Shown in pieces: positions 42,969 through 52,032 of a stretch of 64,000 bases of DNA. Source of the stretch: Lysinibacillus sp. OF-1. GTDB taxonomy: Bacteria > Bacillota > Bacilli > Bacillales_A > Planococcaceae. The stretch lies in the NCBI RefSeq assembly GCF_028356935.1, contig NZ_CP102798.1, forward strand, positions 124,001 to 188,000, read 5' to 3'. The stretch's first letter is position 1. Each line of letters opens with the position of its first letter. The notes beneath the pieces were generated by a model, which searched no databases, was not told the DNA's origin, and worked only from the letters and a program-made list of their open reading frames with translations. Made by a program: the position numbers and the translations under genes.

Positions 42969-44105
42969 ATGACATGGACTTTCTATCTAAATGTCACGAA
43001 TGACACAGATCGAGATTTAGAGCTGGTAGAATCACAGTTGCATTGGGGTTATTGGAATACAGGTGGTGAAGAGGATAAAGAACCTCAATCTATTAAAGCG
43101 GGGGAAACGATTCAAGCTGTTGGCGCCAAATCAGCTTTTGGACCAAATGGTTATGAATTTTCTTGTTCCTGGAAAGATAAAAATAATGAATATCAAGCAC
43201 CGTATGGAGTAATAAGCCTTTATGTAAATGTTCCCTATAATGATCCTAATGAAGCTAGATGTCGAGCAAATGGATATTTTGAAGTAGCGGAGTGGAAAGA
43301 TATTACACATGATGGTCATAACTTTGTTCGAAATATACGAATTTCTAACAAATTGGATAAATGGAGACAAAAAGAAATAAGTAACAATTTGTTTACGGAC
43401 TGGTCCAAAATCAAAACATTGAAAGAAATTGAGGATGTTAGAGATATAGATCTGAATCAATATATTCCGAGTGGTGTTCATTTTGAAAAAATGTCATTAT
43501 TCCGAACGTCTCTCTTCAATATTTCTAAAATATTATGGGACGGGGTAAATGATTTAGAATTTGATAGTCTTTATTTAAAGCAGCGTGAAGTGCAACAGTA
43601 TTTTTCTGTAGAGGTGACTTGTTTAAGAGCGGATGCTACTAAGATTGAAACTGTTACTAAAAAGGGGAAAATTACAGTTAAAGATGAGTATGGATTATCT
43701 ACTGCTAGTAAGGTGGTAGAGGAGAAGGTTAGCACTATTGAAACAGCCTTTAAATTTACTGAAAAGATCTCCGTATCTGAAGAAAAAGTAGTGAAGGCGA
43801 GCGTAACGCAGGAACTACAGGCGGAATTAAAGGCAAAATTTAATATATTAAACGCTGTTACAAAAGAGCAACAGCAAACTGAAAAAAAATCAAAGGAAAG
43901 AGTTTTTGAAGCCCCAAGCGATAAGGATATGGACGTTGTGCCATGGATTTTTAGTAAAATGATTCTTCTTTATCGAACGGACAATAATAATGTCACAACG
44001 CTCATTGGCGCATCTGAATGGGATTATGCAGTATTACATCGTACACATGTATATGATGTGATGGATAACGCGAAGAAAAAAGTGACGACAGGAGGAGAGT
44101 ACTAA
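42969..44105 (+). CDS. Two-domain beta-rich protein, candidate pore-forming toxin
   Basis: 378 residues, no signal peptide, with AGGAGG ten bases before ATG 42969. Residues 1-128 form a domain shared with the next gene: WTFYLNVTNDTDRDLELV, HWGYWNT, GPNGYEFSCSWKD and GHNFVRNIRISNK. Its short-strand pattern resembles aegerolysin/ET79-type beta-sandwich proteins, which bind membranes. Residues 200-345 are polar, Ser/Thr/Lys-rich alternating stretches (KIETVTKKGKITVKDEYG, VEEKVSTIETAFKFTEKISV) like the long strands of aerolysin-type pore formers. Both fold assignments are tentative. It heads an operon-like cluster reaching to 51287. Confidence 0.45.
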   Translation: MTWTFYLNVTNDTDRDLELVESQLHWGYWNTGGEEDKEPQSIKAGETIQAVGAKSAFGPNGYEFSCSWKDKNNEYQAPYGVISLYVNVPYNDPNEARCRANGYFEVAEWKDITHDGHNFVRNIRISNKLDKWRQKEISNNLFTDWSKIKTLKEIEDVRDIDLNQYIPSGVHFEKMSLFRTSLFNISKILWDGVNDLEFDSLYLKQREVQQYFSVEVTCLRADATKIETVTKKGKITVKDEYGLSTASKVVEEKVSTIETAFKFTEKISVSEEKVVKASVTQELQAELKAKFNILNAVTKEQQQTEKKSKERVFEAPSDKDMDVVPWIFSKMILLYRTDNNNVTTLIGASEWDYAVLHRTHVYDVMDNAKKKVTTGGEY

Positions 44106-44106
44106 A

Positions 44107-44502
44107 ATGGCGACTTGGACATTTTCATTAATGATTACAAATGCAACAGACCGTGAGCTTGAAGTTTTTCAATCACAGTTGGAATGGGGAATCTGGAATA
44201 CCAATGATGAGGAGGACAAGCAGCCAGTTAGTATTCCACCAAATACAACATTGCAGGCATTAGGAGTAAAAGCTTCAACGGGTCCGAATGGTTATGAATG
44301 CTCTTGTTCATGGCGAGATAAAGTCCCATCAGGCGAAAAATCCTATGGCACAATTTCGCTAGTCCTAGACGTACCTCAAAAAAGTAAAAATCGAGCTGAA
44401 TGCTTAACTGAACATCAATTGCATGTAGATAGCTGGGAAGACTTACCTGAAAAAGGACATAACTTTGTAAGATCTATCATTGTGACTAATAAGTATGTTT
44501 AA
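44107..44502 (+). CDS. Single-domain paralogue of the previous protein's N-terminal domain
   Basis: 131 residues aligning along their whole length with residues 1-128 of the upstream protein: WTFSLMITNATDRELEVFQS, EWGIWNTNDEEDKQP, GPNGYECSCSWRDK and GHNFVRSIIVTNK. Two Cys in CSCS may be structural. No signal peptide. It follows the upstream gene by one base after a GGAGGAG ribosome site. Stand-alone plus fused copies are reminiscent of two-component membrane-binding/pore pairs. That analogy is inference. Confidence 0.55.
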   Translation: MATWTFSLMITNATDRELEVFQSQLEWGIWNTNDEEDKQPVSIPPNTTLQALGVKASTGPNGYECSCSWRDKVPSGEKSYGTISLVLDVPQKSKNRAECLTEHQLHVDSWEDLPEKGHNFVRSIIVTNKYV

Positions 44503-44522
44503 AAGAAAGTGGAACAAATGTG

Positions 44523-44984
44523 ATGAAAATCGAGCTTAAATCTATTACAAAGGAAGATGAAGCATTTCTTTTCGAAATCTATGCATCTACAAGAAATCAA
44601 GAAATAGATTCATGGGGATGGTCAGCTGAACAAAAGAAGCTTTTTTTAGAAATGCAATGGCGCGCACAGCAAGCTTCCTATCATCAGCAATTTCCAGGGG
44701 CAAGTCATTCTATCATTGCTGTAGGTGAACAATACGTAGGGAGATTACTAACGGAAGAATTATCAGATTATCATCATCTTATTGATATTTCAATTTTACC
44801 AAGTTACCAAGGTAAAGGGATAGGTACATTTTTAATTACTCAACTTCAACAGAAGGCAAGAGAAGGGAATAAGCCAGTTATATTGCAAGTTTTTCATACA
44901 AATCCTGCGAGAAATCTTTATGAGAGATTAGGATTTCAAATATCGTCAGCAGATGAAATATATTTGAAAATGAGATGGCAGTGA
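44523..44984 (+). CDS. GNAT-family acetyltransferase
   Basis: 153 residues from ATG 44523, about nine bases after GTGGA. Motif A is ISILPSYQGKGIGTFLITQL, followed by PVILQVFHTNPARNLYERLG. The target is unknown. It lies within the toxin-like/collar cluster and could modify a cluster product, or be a passenger. Between it and the next gene (133 bp) a short frame at 45011-45067 looks like a gene remnant, but it is too short to assign. Confidence 0.85.
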   Translation: MKIELKSITKEDEAFLFEIYASTRNQEIDSWGWSAEQKKLFLEMQWRAQQASYHQQFPGASHSIIAVGEQYVGRLLTEELSDYHHLIDISILPSYQGKGIGTFLITQLQQKAREGNKPVILQVFHTNPARNLYERLGFQISSADEIYLKMRWQ

Positions 44985-45117
44985 GAAAGAATATTTCGCA
45001 TCAAAGTAGATATGAAAGTCGTGTTTATTCAAGAAGCACATAAAGATGTGTTAGCCAGTATTGCTTAATGCGTTTGTATAGCGCTCATTGAAATTACAAT
45101 AAGGGAGGGTTTGCATA

Positions 45118-45630
45118 ATGTCAGATCAATATATAGGAGAAATTCGCATGTTTAGCGGTAAATATGCCCCAGTAGGGTGGGAACTATGCAATGGTCAATT
45201 ATTAACTATTACAGGTAATGAGGCACTTTTTTCATTAATAGGTGTCAAATACGGGGGAGACGGTGCAACGAATTTTGCTTTACCTGATTTACGTGGAAGA
45301 TTACCGATTCATAATTGTTCTCAGTATCCATGGGCAAGTAAAGGTGGAGTGGAGACAGTTATGTTAACCGAGGAACATCTACCTGCACATACTCATGGCG
45401 TTTATGCCAATAATATAGCAAATGAAGCAACAGAAAATTCACCAGCTAATAATACATGGGGTGTATCAAACCTCACCAACTATCAAACAAATGTTTCCAG
45501 TAATATTGTACAAATGAATAACAAGTTAGTTTCTAATGTAGGTGGAACTCAATCTCATAGTAACATTATGCCATCATTTGTTATTAATTTTATTATTGCA
45601 ACGAATGGTCTTTATCCCGATTTTCAATAA
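45118..45630 (+). CDS. Phage tail collar-domain protein 1 (MdpB-like)
   Basis: 170 residues. The N-terminal tail-collar domain (PF07484 type) has IGEIRMFSGKYAPVGWELCN and the hallmark FALPDLRGRLPIH. It is followed by HLPAHTHGVY, then a variable middle and a conserved end, HSNIMPSFVINFIIATNG. No other phage structural genes are nearby, which places it with free-standing microcystin-dependent-protein-like (MdpB) sets of unknown function. GGGAGGG precedes the ATG. Confidence 0.85.
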   Translation: MSDQYIGEIRMFSGKYAPVGWELCNGQLLTITGNEALFSLIGVKYGGDGATNFALPDLRGRLPIHNCSQYPWASKGGVETVMLTEEHLPAHTHGVYANNIANEATENSPANNTWGVSNLTNYQTNVSSNIVQMNNKLVSNVGGTQSHSNIMPSFVINFIIATNGLYPDFQ

Positions 45631-45645
45631 AAAGGAGTGAGTATA

Positions 45646-46146
45646 ATGGCAGAGCCATTTTTAGGAGAAATACGTCTTTTTAGTTTCAATAAAATACCGA
45701 ATGGGTGGCTTCCTTGTAATGGTCAACTTTTACCAGTAGCTACAAATACTGCACTTTTTTCATTGTTAGGATTTACATATGGAGGGGATGGTAAGACAAT
45801 TTTTGCGATTCCCAATTTACAGGGGAAGGTACCATTACATTCAGGTAATCAGATTGCCTATGGATCAATAGGAGGAGAAGCAACACATACATTGACAGTT
45901 AACGAGATACCTGCTCATACACATCAAATAACAGCAGATTCATCAACAACAGATAAGCCCTCCCCCAAAGATAATACATGGGGTGCAGTTAATGGAAAGA
46001 ATATTTATGCTAAAAAAGATAATACAGCCATGAATGAAGCTGCTTTGTCAATGACAGGGCAGAATAAAGGACATAATAATATGCAACCCTATTTAAGCGT
46101 ATCTTTTTGTATCGCAACAATGGGCATCTTTCCAAGTAGAGTATAA
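45646..46146 (+). CDS. Phage tail collar-domain protein 2
   Basis: 166 residues from ATG 45646, after GGAGTGAG. Same fold as its neighbours: LGEIRLFSFNKIPNGWLPCN, FAIPNLQGKVPLH, EIPAHTHQIT and HNNMQPYLSVSFCIATMG. The collar motif is slightly diverged (NLQGK instead of DLRGR). Second of three tandem paralogues, spaced 15 bp from each neighbour. Confidence 0.85.
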   Translation: MAEPFLGEIRLFSFNKIPNGWLPCNGQLLPVATNTALFSLLGFTYGGDGKTIFAIPNLQGKVPLHSGNQIAYGSIGGEATHTLTVNEIPAHTHQITADSSTTDKPSPKDNTWGAVNGKNIYAKKDNTAMNEAALSMTGQNKGHNNMQPYLSVSFCIATMGIFPSRV

Positions 46147-46160
46147 GGAGGAATTAGAGA

Positions 46161-46685
46161 ATGGATCCGTATTTAGGTGAAATTAGAATTTTCGCAGGAA
46201 ACTATGCTCCGAGGGACTGGGCATTATGTGATGGCAGTCTATTATCTATTGCTCAATATAATGCTCTATATTCCATTATCGGCATAACTTATGGTGGAGA
46301 TGGCAAGACAACATTTAAATTACCTGATTTAAGGGGACATGCCCCTATGCATTATGGCGATGGTCCTAATTTAACGCCAAGGACATTTGCACAATCAATA
46401 GGATCGAGCACAGTAACACTTAATGAAATGCAAATGCCTATTCATACACATAGCGCACAGGGTTCCTCTGTAGTAGCAGGTGGAATTGACAACCCCACTA
46501 ATGCCATTTGGGGAAGTGAGTCAGCACTTTCGGCAAAGCCATATGTTAATGTGAAAAATCCAGTTGCAATGAAAGTGGACATAGTAAAGCCACAAGGAGG
46601 AAATCAGCCACATAATAATATGCAGCCTTTTGTAGCAATGAATTTTATTATTTGTTTAGAAGGAATATATCCTCAGAAGCCCTAA
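46161..46685 (+). CDS. Phage tail collar-domain protein 3
   Basis: 174 residues. LGEIRIFAGNYAPRDWALCD, TFKLPDLRGHAPMH, MPIHTHSAQG and HNNMQPFVAMNFIICLEG. AGGAGG precedes the ATG. Third member of the triplet, and directly upstream of the S-layer-anchored adhesin. Confidence 0.85.
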   Translation: MDPYLGEIRIFAGNYAPRDWALCDGSLLSIAQYNALYSIIGITYGGDGKTTFKLPDLRGHAPMHYGDGPNLTPRTFAQSIGSSTVTLNEMQMPIHTHSAQGSSVVAGGIDNPTNAIWGSESALSAKPYVNVKNPVAMKVDIVKPQGGNQPHNNMQPFVAMNFIICLEGIYPQKP

Positions 46686-46700
46686 CAAGGAGGAGTGAGA

Positions 46701-49700
46701 ATGGATTTAGTATCTTTTATAAAAACAGCAGTATATAAAATATTAATAACTTTAACCATTTTGGCAATGGTTTTCTCAACCTTAGGAATACAACCTGCAA
46801 GTGCTAGTTCTACAGTACCGCCGTTACTTCCAGTAGCACAGTTGAATGCACTAAACGATAGTAATGGCAACTTCGAAAAATATATTAACGAAGGGATTTA
46901 TTTAGATGTTTCAAAGACTACTGATAATAAAACACGTGTAGCTGCTGTGAAATTTAATAATATTAATACAACTAAAAGCATTATTTCGGCTAACCTTATT
47001 TTAAATGTTACAAATGATAATGATAATATTAATGATATGCCAGTTTCCGATTTAGTAATAAGAGTTGGATCAAGTAACTGGAACGATGGTAGTTTTCCAA
47101 ATAATTTAGATATACCTTCTGAAAAAGTATCGGTTTTGAAGGATACGTCAGGCGAGCCAATTAATGTATCAATTGATGTAAAAGAGTTATTGAAAAATCC
47201 CTCTGCAATTGATACACAACAGATTACATTTTTACTGAGCAGCGACGCTAAAAATATGGTAATTGTAAAATCAGAAAATCCAATTGCACCCGAATTGGGC
47301 CCATACTTAGAGATTACGTATGGTGATGTGCAAAATAGTGCACCTACCGACATAACATTAAGTTCGACTTCAGTAATAGAAAGTCAACCATCAGGAACCA
47401 AAGTAGGGACATTAAGTGCCGCTGACCCTGATGCAGTTTCCTCTTTTACGTATAGTCTAGTAGGAGGATCCGGGTCAACAGATAATAGTAGTTTTAGCAT
47501 AGTAGGAAATGAACTACGAACGAATAGTTCATTTGATTATCAAGCAAAGAACAGCTATAGTGTTCGAATTCAGGTAACGGATAATGGAGGATTAACCTTT
47601 GAAAAAATATTCACCATTTCGGTGACAAAATTAAATGAGCGTCCAACTGATATTGTGCTGAGCTCGCTGACAGTAGCAGAAAATCAGCCAGTAGGAACGG
47701 TTGTTGGTACATTTAGCGCAACTGATCCAAATGTTGGAGAAACGTTTACTTACAGTTTAGTGGCTGGCACAGGAGCTACAGATAACAGTAGCTTTACCGT
47801 CGATGGGAATCAGCTAAAAACAGCAGGAATATTTGATTATGAAGCAAAGAATAATTACAGTGTGCGGATTCAAGTATCCGATAGTGCCAATAATTTATAT
47901 GAAAAAGCATTCACTATAAATATTTCAGATGTCAATGAAGCTCCAACAGATATTTCATTAAGCCCAACATCAGTAGAAGAAAATCAACCATCAGGAACCA
48001 AAGTGGGTACATTAAGTGCCACTGATCCTGATGCAGGTTCCTCTTTTACGTATAGTTTAGTAGGTGGTGCTGGGTCAACAGATAATAGTGGCTTTAGTAT
48101 AGCTGGGGATAAACTACAAACGAATAGTCCATTTGATTATGAAACAAAAAATAGCTACAGTGTACGGATTAGGGTGACAGATCAAGGCGACTTATCTTTT
48201 GAAAAAGTGTTTACTATTTCGGTGACAGATGTCAATGAAGTTCCGATTCCCACACTGGTATCAACCGTACCAGTTAACAAGATGACAAATGCTTCTATTA
48301 ATCCTACGCTAACGCTAAATTTTAGCAAGAGTGTGAGTGGTATTGCAGGAAAACATCTTCGTATCTATGATCAAGATAATAATTTAATAGAAACAATAGA
48401 AGCCACTGCAACAAATGTGACAGTGAATGGCAGTAACGTGTCAATTCAATTAACAAATAATTTAATAAAAGCAACAACTTATTATGTATTGATGGATGAT
48501 GGAACTTTCGTTGATACATCCAATCAAGGTGTAGCTGGCATAACAGCAAAAAATATATGGAGTTTTACCACTTTACCTCCTAGTAATAATGCCTATTTAA
48601 GTAATTTAGTTATTTCACCAGGCAGTTTAAGTCCAAATTTTACAGATAGTATATTGGATTATCAGATCAACGTGGCTCATAATGTTGAAAATATTGGTAT
48701 AATGCCAACAACTGCAAATAGTAGTGCAACTCTTACAGTAAATGGTTCCTCCATTGCAAGTGGGCTATTGAACACAATACCTCTAAATGTAGGCAGTAAC
48801 ACAATTACCATTGTTGTGACTGCTGAAAACGGAGTAGCAACCAAAACATATACCCTTACGGTGATAAGAGCATTACCTACTCTCGAACAAGTAGACAATG
48901 TTGCTTTAAGCCCTAGTGGTATTGCAACATGGACAGATTTAACAGGCGAATCTTGCTATGCTGTGCAGCTCTTAAAAGATGGCTCTCCGATTGGTAGTAT
49001 CGTTGACATATCAGCAGATACAACAACGCATAATTTCTTACCAGCAATGCGTGCAGCTGGAGTGGGGACATATACAGTAACCGTAACTGCCAAGGGAGAC
49101 GGGCTAGTATATTTAGATGGAGTTCCGTCAAGCCATTCCAATACACAAACGGTTATTAAGCTAGCAAGCATTACAAATGGCTTGAGCTGGGATGGAAATA
49201 TTGCAAAATGGCAGACTATTCCTAATGCGTTGAGCTATGATGTGCTTCTGTATAAGGAAGGAACGGCAGTTGGAACAGCAGCGAATGTATTAGCTGGAAA
49301 TATCAATGAAGGTGTTGATTTTACTACCGCGTTCCAAACAAATAGCATAGGAAGCTATACTTTTACTGTTCAGCCAAAAGGTGATGAATTACTAATTTTA
49401 GATGGGGATCAAGGGGTATCATCATCAGCAAAAATTATAACACCTTTAACTTATACGGTTTTATACAATGGTAATGGTAGTACGGGTGGAACTGCACCCC
49501 AAGATAATGCAACATATAGTCAAAATGACAATATTATTGTAGCTGCAAATGGTGGGTACCTCGTTAAAATAGGGCACTCTTTTATAGGCTGGAATACAAA
49601 GGCGGATGGGACAGGGACTTCTTATTTGCCGAATGAGACGTTTAAAATGGCTAAAGAGAATGTCACACTTTTTGCACAATGGACAATTAATCATTATACT

Positions 49701-51287
49701 GTGAGCTTTGATGTAGCGGGAGGAAGTGTCGTTTCAAATCAGGTGGTGGCACATAGAGGAAAAGCAAGTCAGCCGACGCAAGTGCCAACGAAAGCTGGCT
49801 ATACATTTGGTGGCTGGTATACGAGTAGTGCCTACACAACACCATATACTTTTGATAATGTAATTACAGCGAACACAGTGATCTATGCTAAATGGATTAG
49901 TAATAATACAGGTGGTGGCAATACTGATCCATCACCAAATCTTGAGCCAGGTTCAGCAATACCTTCAACCAAAGTAGAGGAAATTGTAATAGATGTTGAG
50001 TCTGGTGATGGAAACCTAGTTTCTAAAACAACAATAAAACGAACAAAAAATGTAGACAACACTATGAAGGATGAAGTGACATTAACAGCAGAGAGCGCAA
50101 CAGAGACGATTAAAAAATTAAAGGAACAAGGAAATGATACAGCAAGGGTCATCATTCCAGACCAGAAGGATCAAGTAAATCAAGTTCATGTTTCCATACC
50201 AAATAATGTAGTGACACTTCTAAAAACTGGTGCAGTTCATCTTGAAATTGTCACAGATAACGTTAGAATTGAAGTGCCTAAAACTTCATTGGAAATATTT
50301 AATGATGACCTCTATTTCCGACTTGTTCCTATAAAAGAGCTAGATAAACAACTAGAAATCAAAGAACGAGCCAAAAGGGAAATCGTTGTTCAGCAATTGG
50401 TCGAAAGTGCAGTTGTTGAGTTGCTTGGTCGCCCGATGACAATTGAAACAAATATGCAAAACCGTCTTGTTATTTTAACATTGCCGTTGCCTACAGATTT
50501 AACAGATGAACAACTAGCTCATTTGGCAATCTTTATCGAGCATAGTGATGGCTCAAAAGAGGTTGTACGTGGGAAGGTTGTAGAATATCAAAAAGGAATA
50601 GCAGGCTTACAGTTTGAGGTAAATAAGTTCTCTACTTTCTCTATTCTCTATGTACCAGAAAAGGAAGATGTAAAGGAACCAACTACTGACGCTGTTACAC
50701 ATACACCTTATATTCAAGGCTATCCGGATGGTACCTTCCGTCCGAATGCCCCTGTTACAAGAGCACAAATGGCAAGTATGTTTGCTCGTCAATTAACAGG
50801 TAATGCAATTCCCCAAGCGAGGGCGACATATACAGATACAATACAACATGATGCAAAAGATGCAATAGAATTTGCGAAGGATGCAGGTTTATTTAAAGGC
50901 ATTACTGAGACAAACTTCCATCCAGACGGCTTTATTACACGAGCACAAATGGCGACAGTAGCAGTTCGGTGGATGGAAAGGCATTGCGCAGACAGTCCAA
51001 ATGTAGAATTTTGTAAATCTACCTCACAAGGTATGATTTTCAAAGATGTGAGCGTCAATCATTGGGCTGTTAAAGCAATTAATGCTGTCAATGGATTGGG
51101 CATTATGAACGGTATGACGGTGGATATATTTAATCCAGATGGTTATTTATCACGTGCTGAAGCGGTCAAAGTATTAAATGACTTGTTTGAGCGTCAAGTA
51201 ACAACAGAGCTTCAAACGCCAATATTTAAAGATGTTCTGAGTAATCATTGGGCATTTAATGAGATTCAAGAAGCGGCAAAAAAATGA
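46701..51287 (+). CDS. S-layer-anchored modular surface protein (adhesin-like)
   Basis: 1528 residues from ATG 46701, seven bases after AAGGAGG. Signal peptide to about residue 38 (ends PASASS). Then a DNRLRE-like domain (45-210), three 100-residue cadherin-like repeats (212-511), an SbsA-type Ig domain, a cadherin-like sandwich (LSNLVISPGSLSPNF), two Fn3-like domains and two InlB B-type repeats (GHSFIGWNTKADGTG, GYTFGGWYTS). A charged stretch follows, then SLH domains from about 1333 to the end (GYPDGTFRPNAPVTRAQMA, FKDVSVNHWAVKAI). The SLH array starts and ends with half-units. SLH domains bind pyruvylated wall polymer. Probably an adhesin or surface scaffold. Confidence 0.85.
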   Translation: MDLVSFIKTAVYKILITLTILAMVFSTLGIQPASASSTVPPLLPVAQLNALNDSNGNFEKYINEGIYLDVSKTTDNKTRVAAVKFNNINTTKSIISANLILNVTNDNDNINDMPVSDLVIRVGSSNWNDGSFPNNLDIPSEKVSVLKDTSGEPINVSIDVKELLKNPSAIDTQQITFLLSSDAKNMVIVKSENPIAPELGPYLEITYGDVQNSAPTDITLSSTSVIESQPSGTKVGTLSAADPDAVSSFTYSLVGGSGSTDNSSFSIVGNELRTNSSFDYQAKNSYSVRIQVTDNGGLTFEKIFTISVTKLNERPTDIVLSSLTVAENQPVGTVVGTFSATDPNVGETFTYSLVAGTGATDNSSFTVDGNQLKTAGIFDYEAKNNYSVRIQVSDSANNLYEKAFTINISDVNEAPTDISLSPTSVEENQPSGTKVGTLSATDPDAGSSFTYSLVGGAGSTDNSGFSIAGDKLQTNSPFDYETKNSYSVRIRVTDQGDLSFEKVFTISVTDVNEVPIPTLVSTVPVNKMTNASINPTLTLNFSKSVSGIAGKHLRIYDQDNNLIETIEATATNVTVNGSNVSIQLTNNLIKATTYYVLMDDGTFVDTSNQGVAGITAKNIWSFTTLPPSNNAYLSNLVISPGSLSPNFTDSILDYQINVAHNVENIGIMPTTANSSATLTVNGSSIASGLLNTIPLNVGSNTITIVVTAENGVATKTYTLTVIRALPTLEQVDNVALSPSGIATWTDLTGESCYAVQLLKDGSPIGSIVDISADTTTHNFLPAMRAAGVGTYTVTVTAKGDGLVYLDGVPSSHSNTQTVIKLASITNGLSWDGNIAKWQTIPNALSYDVLLYKEGTAVGTAANVLAGNINEGVDFTTAFQTNSIGSYTFTVQPKGDELLILDGDQGVSSSAKIITPLTYTVLYNGNGSTGGTAPQDNATYSQNDNIIVAANGGYLVKIGHSFIGWNTKADGTGTSYLPNETFKMAKENVTLFAQWTINHYTVSFDVAGGSVVSNQVVAHRGKASQPTQVPTKAGYTFGGWYTSSAYTTPYTFDNVITANTVIYAKWISNNTGGGNTDPSPNLEPGSAIPSTKVEEIVIDVESGDGNLVSKTTIKRTKNVDNTMKDEVTLTAESATETIKKLKEQGNDTARVIIPDQKDQVNQVHVSIPNNVVTLLKTGAVHLEIVTDNVRIEVPKTSLEIFNDDLYFRLVPIKELDKQLEIKERAKREIVVQQLVESAVVELLGRPMTIETNMQNRLVILTLPLPTDLTDEQLAHLAIFIEHSDGSKEVVRGKVVEYQKGIAGLQFEVNKFSTFSILYVPEKEDVKEPTTDAVTHTPYIQGYPDGTFRPNAPVTRAQMASMFARQLTGNAIPQARATYTDTIQHDAKDAIEFAKDAGLFKGITETNFHPDGFITRAQMATVAVRWMERHCADSPNVEFCKSTSQGMIFKDVSVNHWAVKAINAVNGLGIMNGMTVDIFNPDGYLSRAEAVKVLNDLFERQVTTELQTPIFKDVLSNHWAFNEIQEAAKK
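47334..48233 (+). repeat. Three tandem 300-bp cadherin-like repeats
   Basis: Units at 47334-47633, 47634-47933 and 47934-48233, each exactly 300 bp (100 codons) and beginning with an Asn codon (NSAP/NERP/NEAP TDI). Units 1 and 3 are nearly identical in DNA over long stretches (for example around 47374-47455 and 47974-48055), while unit 2 is more diverged. This points to a recent duplication or gene conversion. Confidence 0.85.
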
Positions 51288-51290
51288 ATG

Positions 51291-51328
51291 AAAAACACGA
51301 CGAGTTTATTCCAATCGTCGTGTTTTTT
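51291..51328. terminator. Bidirectional terminator after the adhesin gene
   Basis: AAAAACACGACGA (51291-51303) pairs perfectly with TCGTCGTGTTTTT (51315-51327). It lies between the adhesin and the convergent response-regulator gene. Confidence 0.88.
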
Positions 51329-51332
51329 GACT

Positions 51333-52028
51333 TTATTCAAAAAGGAACTGATAACCAGATCCTCTCACAGTAACAATTTTTGCTCGATGACCCGAGGCGA
51401 ACTCCAGCTTTTTTCGTAAATTACTAATATGCACTTTCAATGCCTGTGTTTGTCCAATACTTTCCTCAGCCCAAATCAGCTTGTACAATTCAGTTGGATG
51501 GAAAATTTGCGCGGGGCGTTGTGCTAGAAAAAATAAAATTTGAAATTCCTTTGTTGATAATGTTAATGCTATATCTTCAATATAGACTCTTCTTGAATGA
51601 ACATGAAAGTGAAAATTATCGATGATGCTAATATCCTCATCTTTCCTATCTAGTAATTGTATTTGCTTCCTTCGTAAAGCGATTCTTTCAATGGTTTTCA
51701 GTAAACGCATTTTTTCAATCGGTTTTAAAATATAGTCTACTGCTTGAACTGCAAACGCCTCAATAGCATAATGCTCGTAGGCAGTTATAAAGATAATATC
51801 CATTGATTGCGCTAATTCTTCTACTTTACTGGCAACCTCAATGCCATTCATATCAGCCATTTCAATATCTAAAAAAAGAATATCTGGCTTCAACCTAGGA
51901 ATATGGTCTATAGCCTCTAGAGGACTTGTAAACTTGCCAATAATCTCAACTGTCTCATTGTCCTTTAACATAGCCTCTAATAAGTGGATTGCTAAGATTT
52001 CATCGTCTACAATAATCGATTTTAACAT
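51333..52028 (-). CDS. Response regulator with OmpR-type DNA-binding domain
   Basis: 231 residues if started at the ATG at 52028, which gives the usual family start MLKSIIVDDE; an ATG at 52046 lies within the kinase gene. Receiver domain with D8-D9, phospho-acceptor D54 (ILFLDIEMADMNG) and Lys in DYILKPIEKM. The C-terminal winged helix (LSTKEFQILFFLAQRPAQIF, VHISNLRKKLE, VRGSGYQFLF) is OmpR-like. It follows the hybrid kinase after 4 bp and should be its output. Its position next to the adhesin suggests, but does not prove, control of the adhesin cluster. Confidence 0.88.
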   Translation of the reverse strand: MLKSIIVDDEILAIHLLEAMLKDNETVEIIGKFTSPLEAIDHIPRLKPDILFLDIEMADMNGIEVASKVEELAQSMDIIFITAYEHYAIEAFAVQAVDYILKPIEKMRLLKTIERIALRRKQIQLLDRKDEDISIIDNFHFHVHSRRVYIEDIALTLSTKEFQILFFLAQRPAQIFHPTELYKLIWAEESIGQTQALKVHISNLRKKLEFASGHRAKIVTVRGSGYQFLFE

Positions 52029-52032
52029 TCTT

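Noticed and set aside
45011..45067. Short frame between the GNAT and first collar gene as a small gene
   Set aside because: Eighteen codons, no good ribosome site, and no recognisable family; at most a remnant.
45118..46685. Prophage or tailocin region suggested by the collar proteins
   Set aside because: There are no other tail, capsid, lysis, integrase or terminase genes in the surrounding sequence.
47334..48233. Tandem repeats as a CRISPR or satellite array
   Set aside because: The repeats are in frame, 300 bp long and encode cadherin-like domains.
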